Source of the DNA: Candidatus Curtissbacteria bacterium RIFCSPHIGHO2_12_FULL_41_17
Lineage (GTDB): Bacteria > Patescibacteriota > Microgenomatia > Curtissbacterales > GWA2-41-24
NCBI GenBank assembly: GCA_001774945.1
Contig: MFBL01000058.1
Coordinates: forward strand, 1-34,370
Direction: 5' to 3'
Length of the DNA: 34,370 nt
Positions 7,682 to 16,942 of this stretch are shown one piece after another. The notes under the pieces are model-generated. The model searched no databases and was not told the DNA's origin. It saw only the letters and a program-made list of their open reading frames with translations. The position numbers were made by a program, and so were the translations under genes. Each line of letters begins with the position of its first letter. Position 1 is the first letter of the stretch.

Positions 7682-8949
7682 ATTTTAGATATTATATTCC
7701 TTTGGCTTTTTAATACCGCTACTACTAAAAGGAGCAGGATAAAAGCTTCTGAGACGACTGTCACAATTGCCGCCGCCATATATCCAAATTGGGGGATATA
7801 GATTAAGTTTAAAATTATATTAAATGCCGCACCCGAGAAATAAATAAGAGCCAGATATTTTTGTTTTTTTATGATTATTAACAAGTGCCAAAGCAAAGCA
7901 GAAATGAAAAAGAAAGGCATACCAAGTGCTAAAACCGCAAGAGCCGTTTGCGATCCTATAAATCTTGCATCATAAATAGCGGGGATTAAAAATGATACGG
8001 CAATTAAAAAACCGGTCAAAAATACTGAAAGGGATAGAAGAATCACCAGAGTGCGTTTAATATGCGATTTGAATTTTGAATAGCTTTTTTTTAGAAATTC
8101 TTCATTAAGTAAAGGATAAATGGCGTTGACCAAAAAAATAGGCAAAGCGAGCGCCGCTTCAAAAAACTGGTAGGCCAAACCATAAATTCCCACCTCGGAG
8201 CTTTCGCGAAAATTGGAAAGAATCAAGACATCGATTCGAAAGTAAATTAAGTTGAAAATTAAGGCAAGACCTATCGGCCAGGAGGCGGAAACGAGTCTTT
8301 GTGTGCTGTTTTTTTCAAATTTGGGAAGGATAAATTTTTTAATCCTTTTTGTAATAAGAAAGTAAGCAGCGCAAACTAAAACAAAACCTCCTAAAACATA
8401 GGAGGCGACGTAGCCTAGCAGATTGCCGCCGGAAAAAGTTATTGCAAGTGTACTTGTTAAAATAACCAAGTAACCGGCGATTGCTGCTATGGTCGACAGG
8501 TCATACCTCAGATTTCTTTGGAAATAAGCGTTAGCAGTGGTAAAAAGTGCCTGAGTTAAAATTGTTAATGATCCTATAAGAATACCCGCCTTTACAAGCG
8601 GTGAAAAACCTGTTTGTTTAACCAAATCATGTGGCAGTACAAATGAAATTGAGATAGCAGCAGCAAAAAGAATAAGCGCCAAAATAAGTCTTACACCGAC
8701 CAAGACCTTAAAAAGATTAAATTCAGATTTTTTATCGGCAGTTCTAACATAAATACTATTTAGTCCAAAATCCGCAAAAGTGTAAAAATAGCCGACAAAA
8801 ACAAAAATTTTGGTAAATTCTCCAAAGCCGGCCGGGCCAAGTGTTCTGGCAATTAAAAGAGTAATTATTAGGGTGATCGTTGCAGTGAATGCTTTGCCGA
8901 AGACCTGAAAAACGGTATTGTAAAATACTTTTTTATACATTGATAGCAC
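7678..8949 (-). CDS. Polysaccharide flippase (Wzx/MATE-like)
   Basis: Multi-TM; TLLIARTLGPAGFGEFTKIFVFVGYFYTFADFGLNSIYVR. Confidence 0.85.
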   Translation of the reverse strand: MLSMYKKVFYNTVFQVFGKAFTATITLIITLLIARTLGPAGFGEFTKIFVFVGYFYTFADFGLNSIYVRTADKKSEFNLFKVLVGVRLILALILFAAAISISFVLPHDLVKQTGFSPLVKAGILIGSLTILTQALFTTANAYFQRNLRYDLSTIAAIAGYLVILTSTLAITFSGGNLLGYVASYVLGGFVLVCAAYFLITKRIKKFILPKFEKNSTQRLVSASWPIGLALIFNLIYFRIDVLILSNFRESSEVGIYGLAYQFFEAALALPIFLVNAIYPLLNEEFLKKSYSKFKSHIKRTLVILLSLSVFLTGFLIAVSFLIPAIYDARFIGSQTALAVLALGMPFFFISALLWHLLIIIKKQKYLALIYFSGAAFNIILNLIYIPQFGYMAAAIVTVVSEAFILLLLVVAVLKSQRNIISKI

Positions 8950-8962
8950 CCAATATATCAGT

Positions 8963-10201
8963 TTAATTTTTTTTAGGCGAACTGATAATGTAGGCGCAAG
9001 CCAACCAGAATAGCAGTCTGCCCTGATTTAGGGTCCATAAAAAATGGTCAAAGCTGGCAAAAATCACAAGACTGATAAAAAGAAGGATTTTAGCTTTGGT
9101 TTTGGCCTTTTTAAGTACAAAAAGCAGCAAAAATGCAAAAATGATAAGCCCAAAAAAGCCATTTTCGGCAAGGATTAAAAGAAAAACATTATGAACAGGC
9201 TGCAGCAGACGGATTTGGTTGGCTGAAGTCAGATTTTGCAAAGCAAGCTGGGGAATAAAATTGAGACTCCCGACTCCAAACAGGGGATTTTTGGCAAAAA
9301 TATCAATTGCCGCACTAATTAAAACCAGTCTTTCCGAAAGTGAAGCAATCTGCGCTTCGGGCAAAAATCTTATGATAAACAGGACGAGTGCCGCAAGTGC
9401 CGCAACTCCTAAAATTTGAGGTAATTTTTTAAAAAGAGTCACTAAATATAAAAAGAGTAAGAATATGCCGGACTTGGAAGAGGTGGCGATCAGGGACAAG
9501 GGCAATAGAATCAAGGTGATGATTCTTGCTGCTTTTTTCTTTAATAATAATTTATGAGAATCAATGATAATAAAACTTATAAGCAGAAAAGCTGCCAGCA
9601 CATTCGGGTGAGGAAAAGTTCCGTAGGGCCTTAAAAATTGGCGGCCAAAAAGTTGGCCGTGGGCAATATTGACTGTTGAAGAATCAAAACTGCGCTCACC
9701 CAATATCCACAGCCCTAGGGATTTCTGCAAGGCAAACTGCCCTAAAGCAACTAGCGACTGCCAGATAGCCGAAAAGAGCAAGACAAAAATACTGATTCTT
9801 GCTAAATTGCGGTTTTTAAGAGTTTTTGCTGCGTAAATCCCAAATAAGGAAGCAGTTAAAAATCTAATAAAAAATATATAAGAAAGAGCAGTAATCCTTG
9901 CGAAAAAAATTGTATCGGCTAATAGGTAGAGAGTTAAAATTAACCAAATTAAAAGGAAACTCTTTTGAGTTTCGTAATCTTTTACTAAATTTTTAAGAGC
10001 CTGCCGGCCGGCAAGCAGGTTTTCCAGGCTAAATGTGGCTATATAGAAAAAAAGCGCAAAGTCTACCAAATAAAGACTAATGGCCAAATAATCAATAGGT
10101 ATTCCTAAGACGAAAGATTCGGGATGGAAAAAAAATTTACCAAGCTGAATGGGGATTAGCGCTAAAGTAAGAAGAAAAAATCCATCGGATGGGCGCATCA
10201 A
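8963..10201 (-). CDS. O-antigen ligase/polymerase family membrane protein
   Basis: Multi-TM; RPYGTFPHPNVLAAFLLISF and NPLFGVGSLNFIP...PVHNVFLLILAENGFFGLI are typical of the Wzy/WaaL family. Confidence 0.85.
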   Translation of the reverse strand: MMRPSDGFFLLTLALIPIQLGKFFFHPESFVLGIPIDYLAISLYLVDFALFFYIATFSLENLLAGRQALKNLVKDYETQKSFLLIWLILTLYLLADTIFFARITALSYIFFIRFLTASLFGIYAAKTLKNRNLARISIFVLLFSAIWQSLVALGQFALQKSLGLWILGERSFDSSTVNIAHGQLFGRQFLRPYGTFPHPNVLAAFLLISFIIIDSHKLLLKKKAARIITLILLPLSLIATSSKSGIFLLFLYLVTLFKKLPQILGVAALAALVLFIIRFLPEAQIASLSERLVLISAAIDIFAKNPLFGVGSLNFIPQLALQNLTSANQIRLLQPVHNVFLLILAENGFFGLIIFAFLLLFVLKKAKTKAKILLFISLVIFASFDHFLWTLNQGRLLFWLACAYIISSPKKN

Positions 10202-10668
10202 CTTTCGGCAGATTTAGGTTTAACTATCAGATGCCTGTCAGGACCTTCACCTTCGGAGACAGTAGAAACTTTTGGGTGTTCGGCCAGGACGGTGTGAATC
10301 ACTCTTCTCTCACTGCTTTTCAGATTATAAATCGGTTGTTCTTCGGCGCTTTGGGCAACTTGTTCGGCAATACTGATGGCCATTTTTTTAAGCTTCTCTT
10401 CTTTCTGCCTGCGCCAGTCATTTATATCTACAAAAACTTCAAAATCTTCATTGCCGGTCAGTGCTTTAATTCTAACTGCCAATATAAACTGGAGGCTTTC
10501 TAAATTAGCGCCATATTTGCCAATTAAAAGCGCACTATCCGGTGATGAAATATCCACAAAGAAAATTTCGCCTTCTTTTGATACCTCAACGGTTGCCGAT
10601 ACATCCAAGCCCTCAATGATCTGTCTGATATTTTCGGCTACGAAATTTTCGTCTAATTTATGTTTCAT
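10198..10668 (-). CDS. jag: Jag/KhpB RNA-binding protein (KH + R3H)
   Basis: LLIGKYGANLESLQFI KH motif; R3H region SSERRVIHTVLAEHPKVSTVSEGEGPDRHLIVKP; located next to yidC. Confidence 0.92.
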   Translation of the reverse strand: MKHKLDENFVAENIRQIIEGLDVSATVEVSKEGEIFFVDISSPDSALLIGKYGANLESLQFILAVRIKALTGNEDFEVFVDINDWRRQKEEKLKKMAISIAEQVAQSAEEQPIYNLKSSERRVIHTVLAEHPKVSTVSEGEGPDRHLIVKPKSAES

Positions 10669-10686
10669 GCAAATTGACGCGAATTT

Positions 10687-11502
10687 TTATTTGCGCCACT
10701 TTTCCGGTAGATACTTATTAAGACCTCCAGCACCTGCAATTATATACTGCTGGATGATACCAATTATCGTAAAAGTGTTCCAGTAAAGAGAAAGGCCAAT
10801 CGGGAATCCATAAGAAAAAAAGGCGATCATTGCCGGCATGATCAAGATCATTTGAGACTGCATCTGGGCCATACTGTCTTCAAGGCCTTCCTTCCCTTCC
10901 TTTTTGACCGGTGCCGGGCTTTTAGCGGACGGGGACATCATTTTTGACTGGATATACTGTAAAATCCCTGTGACAATGGGAACAAGAAGAATCAGAAAAC
11001 CGACAGTGCGCCAATCCGAAGGTTTGGCTGCCAGGCTAACGCCAAGATATGAGGGGTCAGGGATTTTTTCGAGAAAAAGAAATGGGGAATAGAGTCTATC
11101 ATTAATATTAGTTAAAAAATCATTTTTGGAAAAATCCACAATCTTTAACAAAACCTGGTAAAGGGCTATAAAAACCGGCATCTGGATTATTAGAGGCAGA
11201 CAACCGGCCAGAGGATTGACTCCGTGTTCCTTATAAAGCTTGGAAACCTCCTGTTGGTGACGCGTTTTGTCATGCCCATGTTCGGACTTAATTCTATCCA
11301 AGTGCGGCTTTAATGCCGCCATTTTCTGGGTACTTTTTAGCTGGGCGGAAATTAAGGGCCAAAGGGCCAGCCGAATTACAACTGTTAAAAGAATAATGGC
11401 AAATCCTAAAGCACCAGGAATGGGAAGTAGGGCAAAACCTTTATAAAAAAGCAGGAGCAGATTAAGGATCGGGTTGATTAGAAAAGAATCAAAAGGGTTC
11501 AT
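10687..11502 (-). CDS. yidC: YidC/Oxa1 membrane protein insertase
   Basis: [50 protein letters not shown]-like signature. Confidence 0.95.
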   Translation of the reverse strand: [271 protein letters not shown]

Positions 11503-11518
11503 AAATTTAGTTTAAAAT

Positions 11519-11725
11519 TCAAACCGGATCATAGAATGGCCGTTTGGAAAAAGGATGGCAGGCGCAAATTCTTTTCAAACCCATAACGCTGCCCTTCAAT
11601 ATGCCGTATTTTTCGATTGCCTGGCTCACATAAGCAGAGCAAGATGGCCTAAAACGGCAAGAAGGCAGGCTGCCGGCAAAAAGCACCTGGTAAATTTTAA
11701 TTAAGAATATGGCAATTTGCTTCAT
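11519..11725 (-). CDS. yidD: Membrane protein insertion efficiency factor YidD
   Basis: [49 protein letters not shown]. Confidence 0.95.
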   Translation of the reverse strand: MKQIAIFLIKIYQVLFAGSLPSCRFRPSCSAYVSQAIEKYGILKGSVMGLKRICACHPFSKRPFYDPV

Positions 11726-11964
11726 TTAACTTTTCTAATCTTTTCAATTAACAATTTTTCGACCTGGTGCATTTTAAGATCTTTTATATTCTCTTTAACA
11801 ATTATAACCAGTTCCCCCGTAAGTTGGATCTTTCGGGCTGCCTCCATAAATAGCCTTCTAATTCGATTGCGGTCGACTGCTTTTGGTGCTACCTTTTTTG
11901 AAACGACCACCTTTATTTTAGAAAAAGGCAGGTTTTTTTTAAAAATTACAGAAAATTTGTCCAC
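11722..11964 (-). CDS. rnpA: Ribonuclease P protein component (GTG start)
   Basis: [25 protein letters not shown]; located between rpmH and yidD. Confidence 0.92.
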   Translation of the reverse strand: MDKFSVIFKKNLPFSKIKVVVSKKVAPKAVDRNRIRRLFMEAARKIQLTGELVIIVKENIKDLKMHQVEKLLIEKIRKVK

Positions 11965-12102
11965 CTAAACAGCCAGTTTCACGCGACCTCTTATTCTTCT
12001 TCTTGCCAAAACCCTGCGCCCGTCGGTAGTTCTCATACGTTTTCTAAAACCGTGGGTTTTGGCGCGCTTTCTCTTTTTGGGCTGGTAAGTTCTTTTCGGC
12101 AT
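11965..12102 (-). CDS. rpmH: 50S ribosomal protein bL34 (45 aa; missing from the ORF track)
   Basis: My translation: [45 protein letters not shown]. Confidence 0.95.
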   Translation of the reverse strand: MPKRTYQPKKRKRAKTHGFRKRMRTTDGRRVLARRRIRGRVKLAV

Positions 12103-12120
12103 GAATACTCCCTTCGGTCG

Positions 12121-12210
12121 CTTAATTCAAAATTTAAAGTTCAAAATTAAAAATTTAAAAATTCTGACTTTTTACTTGAACTTTCGACCTTTGACTTTTA
12201 AGTTTTGAGT
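12121..12210. repeat. AT-rich short-word repeat tract in the rpmH-dnaA intergenic region
   Basis: Iterated words: ttcaaaatttaaagttcaaaattaaaaatttaaaaattctgac... Confidence 0.6.
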
Positions 12211-12296
12211 TTATTGCTTAGGTTACTAGAAATTAAATGAGATATCAAGTCACAAAAATCTTAAGTTTTGCACAAAAATTTTAACCAGTTGACAAC

Positions 12297-12305
12297 TGTT
12301 GATAA
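12297..12305 (-). promoter_or_regulatory. Putative DnaA box (TTATCAACA) upstream of dnaA
   Basis: tgttgataa on + strand = TTATCAACA on - strand; lies downstream of a TTGACA hexamer at 12289-12294. Confidence 0.55.
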
Positions 12306-12434
12306 CTCTTGTAATCATAGATGTTGGCGCAATTATTTTTAAATTTCTTCAGCCTGATCTTCAATTAATATTTGTCTGCTAAATTTTGACTAACTTTGCG
12401 CCAAATTAATTTTTAAAATTCATTAAATACACAG

Positions 12435-13805
12435 GTGGAAGCAAAAAAAATCTGGGCTAAAATTCTATCGGAAATCAAAAGGCATGTTTCGGCCTCAACC
12501 TTCAAGACGTGGTTTGCCGGATCATTTATTGTGGAGTACAAAAAAACCGCCGTTAAAAGTGTTTTAATTATTGCCTTTAAAAATAATTTTTTGAAAGAAC
12601 AGGTCGAAAAAAGATATTTGCCGCAAGTTGCCAAAATCGCAAGCAGAGAGCTCGGCGAGCCAACAGAGATCCTCCTGATAGTTACCCAAAAACAAAATCA
12701 AATAAAAGAAAAAGGGCCGATTTTTTCCGGAGTTGCACCTTTGCAATTTTTAAAGACAAGGCAGGCAAATGATCTAAAAAGTGATCATACTTTTGATAAT
12801 TTTGTGGTGGGCAACTCCAATAATCTGGCTTATCTGGTTGCCAAACAAGTAAGTGAAAACCCCGGAACAAATTACAATCCTCTTTTGTTTTTTGGGCCGA
12901 CGGGCGTTGGCAAAACTCACCTTTTGCAGGCCATAGGCAATGCGATAAAAAAAAGGGCAATTGAAGCTAAAATCCTTTATGCGTCTGCAGAAAAATTTAC
13001 CAACGACTATTTAGAATCCTTATCTTTTAAAACTCAAGCTTCCTTTCGCGCAAGGTATCGCGGGTCTGACGTTCTTTTAGTTGACGACATTCAGTTTTTG
13101 GCCGGCAAGGAAAGCACACAAGAAGAATTTTTTTATACATTTAACGAACTGTATCTTGCAAATAGGCAAATTGTTATTGCCGCAGACAGGCACCCTAAAG
13201 AACTGGGCAAACTTAAAGAAAGACTTGTTAGCCGATTTCTGCAGGGGATGGTTGCCGATATTGCCCCTCCAGATTTTGAAATGAAGATGGCAATTTTAAA
13301 AACTAAATGCAAAGAGCGGGGAATGAGTCTTGACGATGAAAGCATCTCTTATATTGCCAATACCTGCTTTGGGAGTGCGCGGGAACTTGAAGGAGTTTTG
13401 ATATCCACATTTTCTCTTGCTAAATTGTCAGGCAACAAGGTTGATTTGGCAAAAATTAAATTAATTGTTGAAAGAAATCAGACAAACAACCAAAAAGCTA
13501 CCCCCCAAACCATTATTGAAGCTGTATGCAGTTATTTTAATGTCAAACCTTCCGATCTTTCGAGTCCTTCAAGAAAATCCAATTTAGTCTTTGCCAGACA
13601 AATACTCATGTATCTTTTGCGAAAAGAGCTGCAGCTTCCACTTTCTGCGATCGGCCAGTTCGTTGGCGGCAGAGACCATTCAACAATTATCCATGGTGTG
13701 GAAAAAGTTGAAAAAGATGTTCTTTCCAACCAACCGCGAAAGGATGAGGTTCTGAGGATTAGATCCCTTTTCAACAATTACCGGGAAGTTATCGGCAAGA
13801 CTTAG
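12435..13805 (+). CDS. dnaA: Chromosomal replication initiator DnaA (GTG start)
   Basis: Walker A FFGPTGVGKTHLLQAIGNA; Walker B VLLVDDIQFLAGKESTQEEFF; C-terminal FVGGRDHSTIIHGVEKV. Confidence 0.97.
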   Translation: MEAKKIWAKILSEIKRHVSASTFKTWFAGSFIVEYKKTAVKSVLIIAFKNNFLKEQVEKRYLPQVAKIASRELGEPTEILLIVTQKQNQIKEKGPIFSGVAPLQFLKTRQANDLKSDHTFDNFVVGNSNNLAYLVAKQVSENPGTNYNPLLFFGPTGVGKTHLLQAIGNAIKKRAIEAKILYASAEKFTNDYLESLSFKTQASFRARYRGSDVLLVDDIQFLAGKESTQEEFFYTFNELYLANRQIVIAADRHPKELGKLKERLVSRFLQGMVADIAPPDFEMKMAILKTKCKERGMSLDDESISYIANTCFGSARELEGVLISTFSLAKLSGNKVDLAKIKLIVERNQTNNQKATPQTIIEAVCSYFNVKPSDLSSPSRKSNLVFARQILMYLLRKELQLPLSAIGQFVGGRDHSTIIHGVEKVEKDVLSNQPRKDEVLRIRSLFNNYREVIGKT

Positions 13806-13832
13806 ATGTCGGGTTTTTAGTTTGTCAACAAG

Positions 13833-13841
13833 TTATCAACA
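13833..13841 (+). promoter_or_regulatory. Putative DnaA box TTATCAACA
   Basis: Exact copy in the dnaA-dnaN spacer. Confidence 0.6.
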
Positions 13842-13872
13842 AAGAATATGCTTTTACGGGTTGGCTTTGCAG

Positions 13873-13881
13873 TTATCAACA
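13873..13881 (+). promoter_or_regulatory. Putative DnaA box TTATCAACA
   Basis: Exact copy in the dnaA-dnaN spacer, followed by an AT-rich stretch. Confidence 0.6.
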
Positions 13882-13944
13882 AACCTAATAATACTAATAC
13901 TTTGTTTAATATAAAAGGATAGTAGTGGATGGTATTTTATAAAT

Positions 13945-13953
13945 TGTTGATAT
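13945..13953 (-). promoter_or_regulatory. Degenerate DnaA box (ATATCAACA)
   Basis: One mismatch to TTATCAACA. Confidence 0.35.
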
Positions 13954-14001
13954 ATAATCAAAAAACTTCTGCCGACCAAACCCTTTCCTTAGAAAGCTAA
14001 A

Positions 14002-15126
14002 ATGAAATGTAAAGTCGCCCAAAATGAACTAGCAAAAGCTTTAAAAGCATGCGAAAAATCGTTTCTAGTTCGTGCCAATTTACCGGTTTTATCAAACATT
14101 TTACTTACTATAAGCAAAAATGGCTTGGAAGCACTTTCGACAAACCTGGAAACAGCTACCAGGGTGGCTGTACCCTGTCAAGGGGAAATTGATGGACGTA
14201 TTACCCTTCCGGGAAGGGTTTTTATGGATTTTATCTGGCAGCTCCCGGAGCAAACACTGGCAATTGAATTACTTGGAGAGGAAGTGCTGGTGACAACAAA
14301 GGGTTATAGCGCAAGGTTTGCCTCAATGCCGGCTGAAGAGTTCCCAGCAATTCCCAAAATAGAAAGCGGTAAAAAAATCGAAATTGAAGCAAGTGTTTTT
14401 GCCAAAGCTTGCGCCCAGGTCGTTTTTTGTGCAGCACAGGACGAAGGCAGGCCTACCTTAAACGGGATTCTTTGCGAACTTAATAAACAGAATTTTTCGA
14501 TGGTGGCAACTGACGGCTACCGTTTGGGATTTGTAACGATTCCAATCGCCGGATCAGTAAGTTTAATAAAGATGATAATACCAGCAAAGACACTCGGGGA
14601 AGTGATTAAGCTGGCAAGTGAATTAGAACAGGAAGAAGACGGAAAATCACTGACAATTACAATAGCAGACACTTTAACCCAGGCTAATTTTAAACTGGGC
14701 AATATCGAGTTTACCTCAAGATTAATTGAGGGCGAATTTCCCAATTGGCAAAAAATAATTCCGGCGAATTTTGCCACCAGCGCCAAAATTTTGCGTGAAG
14801 AATTAACAAGAAGGGTAAGAATAGCAGCTGTTTTTGCCAGGGATAGCGGCAATATCGTCAGGCTTAAATTGGAGGGTAAAAAGCTGACAATTTTGGCAAC
14901 CACAGCTCAGGTGGGTTCAAACGAAACGGAAATGGAGGCGGAGATTAGCGGCAAAGGCGGGGAGATTGCTTTCAACTACCGTTACATTTTAGAGGCACTT
15001 TCTGCGATTGATAGTGAAGTTATTAATTTCCAGATGAGCGAGAGCTTAACCCCCGGGAGGATAACACCCGAAGATACCAAAAGCGGCCTCTTCCAGATCA
15101 TTATGCCGGTCCGACTTCAAGGCTGA
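14002..15126 (+). CDS. dnaN: DNA polymerase III subunit beta (sliding clamp)
   Basis: LPVLSNILLTISKNGLEALSTNLE, FSMVATDGYRLGFV, C-terminal IMPVRL. Confidence 0.96.
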   Translation: MKCKVAQNELAKALKACEKSFLVRANLPVLSNILLTISKNGLEALSTNLETATRVAVPCQGEIDGRITLPGRVFMDFIWQLPEQTLAIELLGEEVLVTTKGYSARFASMPAEEFPAIPKIESGKKIEIEASVFAKACAQVVFCAAQDEGRPTLNGILCELNKQNFSMVATDGYRLGFVTIPIAGSVSLIKMIIPAKTLGEVIKLASELEQEEDGKSLTITIADTLTQANFKLGNIEFTSRLIEGEFPNWQKIIPANFATSAKILREELTRRVRIAAVFARDSGNIVRLKLEGKKLTILATTAQVGSNETEMEAEISGKGGEIAFNYRYILEALSAIDSEVINFQMSESLTPGRITPEDTKSGLFQIIMPVRLQG

Positions 15127-15564
15127 CATTTGACAATTGACCATTAACATTTAACATATGCGCAAGTTCCGCTTTAGAAAATTTAAAGTTTACCAAGACG
15201 CCATCAGGTTTCGAATGCGCATTAAGGCTTTAACGAATAAGTATTTCCCAAAAGACGAGAAGTATTTAATTATAGATCAAATCATTAGGGCAGCAAACTC
15301 AATTGTTCTGGCAATTGCTGAGGGCGCGGATCGATCAACTGACAAAGACTTTGCTTTATTTCTCAATCGTGCCCACACCTCTTTAAACGAGGTTGTTGCT
15401 TGTTTAGATATTGCCCTTGCCGAGAAATTTATAAGCCTGCGGGTTTACTTGGAGTATGTTGCCGAAGCGGAGAATTTGGCAAACCAGATAACCGCATTTA
15501 GAAGAAAATTATTAATAAGCCCTTCTAAGTAGTATTTTTGTCAATTGTCACCTGTCAAATGTCA
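15124..15564 (+). mobile_element. Putative four-helix-bundle element 1 (ORF flanked by inverted repeats)
   Basis: Left arm TGACATTTGACA (15124-15135) plus ATTGAC; right arm TGTCAAATGTCA (15553-15564) preceded by GTCAATTGTCA (15540-15550); 4HB ORF lies between. Confidence 0.5.
15158..15532 (+). CDS. Four-helix-bundle protein (23S rRNA-intervening-sequence protein / S23 family)
   Basis: KFKVYQDAIRFRMRIKALTNKYFPKDEKYLIIDQIIRAANSIVLAIAEGADRSTDKDFALFLNRAHTSLNEVVACLDIALAEKFI. Confidence 0.85.
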   Translation: MRKFRFRKFKVYQDAIRFRMRIKALTNKYFPKDEKYLIIDQIIRAANSIVLAIAEGADRSTDKDFALFLNRAHTSLNEVVACLDIALAEKFISLRVYLEYVAEAENLANQITAFRRKLLISPSK

Positions 15565-15583
15565 ATTGTATACTACTGTGGGA

Positions 15584-15886
15584 ATGTTTAACTCCATTGG
15601 TGATTTAATTCGCACAATACCCGTACGTTCACGCTCTCCACGGGCAATACTTGCCCTTCAGGTAAGAAATGCCGCTTTGGAATCATTGGCTTTGGTTTGC
15701 AGTGATTTACCAAAAGAAATAATAGAGGCGATCAAGCCCTCTGTTTTTAAAGGCGGAGTGCTGACAATAACTGCTCCTCAAATGGTGACAGGTGAGCTTC
15801 AGATGCGCTCTGAGGGGCTGATAAAGGAAATAAATAAGGTGTTGGGGAAAAGAATTGTTACGCGCTTAAGGTTTAGGGTTGGTTAA
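15584..15886 (+). CDS. DciA/DUF721 family protein (probable replicative helicase-loading factor); start placed after the element 1 right arm
   Basis: MFNSIGDLIRTI...LALVCSDLPKEIIEAIKPSVFKGGVLTITAPQMVTGELQMRSEGLIKEINKVLGKRIVTRLRFRVG; position after dnaN. Confidence 0.65.
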   Translation: MFNSIGDLIRTIPVRSRSPRAILALQVRNAALESLALVCSDLPKEIIEAIKPSVFKGGVLTITAPQMVTGELQMRSEGLIKEINKVLGKRIVTRLRFRVG

Positions 15887-16939
15887 GAATTGACTTTTGA
15901 TTGCGGGTAAAATCATACTGATTTCGCCACCTTTTTTATCTTCAGTTACAACATTCCCTATAAATACATATACTGGTTGTAAAAAAGCTTGTTCGGGAAT
16001 AGGTAAGTAGTACCCGAGATTCACTTTGGTAATTGACAATGAACTGACTCTAATTATTTGGGTTTCCCCTTCACCTTGTATTGGCTCGCTTGGTTTAAAG
16101 CCAGCGATAACACCGCCTCCTGCTAAAATTTCTTTTACTGCTTCATCAACTGATTTAACTGGGTACTTTTCGAGGGGCTGGAGTTCGGGAATCAGCCTTA
16201 CTGATAGCGCGGTGACCTCCCCCTCTTTAGTGATGGTAAGAGACGCCAACATTTGGTCCGCATTATGGTCGAGAAGTGGATACTGACCCAGCTTTAGAGT
16301 TACTAAGACGTTTATTTTGTCTGCTTGGGAAATGTCGCTTACTTTCTGGGGTGCGGCACTGGGTGTATTTTTATAATAAGAAATCTTTTCGGCATTTATC
16401 TCTACGGTATCTTCGAGCAAGCCTTTTTGTTTAAGAAAAACCCTGATTGTTTGTTCCAGATCTTCCTCGGTAAAAATTTTCCTTACCGAATAGGCAATTG
16501 GGGTTTTGAGGGGTGAAGTTTTTTTATAGTTTAGCCTGAATCTATCAATTGAGAGTGAGATTTCCGGCAAATTCCAGCGATAAGTTTCGCCCAGAATGGC
16601 GTCTTGGGCTGTTTGGGGTTCTTGTGGAATTCCGAAATTGCTTGCGATTTGGATTGCCCTATTTTTATTTAGCGGTTTGTCATTCCACTGAAAAACAAGT
16701 ACAGGTGGTACTTTTTCTTGAGTTTGGCTGATGTTTTGGTTAATTCTCAGCGACCCAGACTTTTCTATTAGGGGGGTCTGTACGATGGCAGGGGGTGCGA
16801 TTTTAGTTTGGGGGGGCACGTTTTGTTGTTGCGCATGTTGACGTAGCCAGATTAAAAAAAATAGAGAGAGAATGATAACGGCTCCCAATATGGGAATTGA
16901 GATTTTTTTAAATATTTGGGAAAGACTCGTCAGGTTCAT
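15866..16939 (-). CDS. Hypothetical membrane-anchored protein (single N-terminal TM)
   Basis: N-term IPILGAVIILSLFFLIWL; long extracellular region without a recognised motif; converges on the DciA gene. Confidence 0.65.
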   Translation of the reverse strand: MNLTSLSQIFKKISIPILGAVIILSLFFLIWLRQHAQQQNVPPQTKIAPPAIVQTPLIEKSGSLRINQNISQTQEKVPPVLVFQWNDKPLNKNRAIQIASNFGIPQEPQTAQDAILGETYRWNLPEISLSIDRFRLNYKKTSPLKTPIAYSVRKIFTEEDLEQTIRVFLKQKGLLEDTVEINAEKISYYKNTPSAAPQKVSDISQADKINVLVTLKLGQYPLLDHNADQMLASLTITKEGEVTALSVRLIPELQPLEKYPVKSVDEAVKEILAGGGVIAGFKPSEPIQGEGETQIIRVSSLSITKVNLGYYLPIPEQAFLQPVYVFIGNVVTEDKKGGEISMILPAIKSQFLTNPKP

Positions 16940-16942
16940 TCT

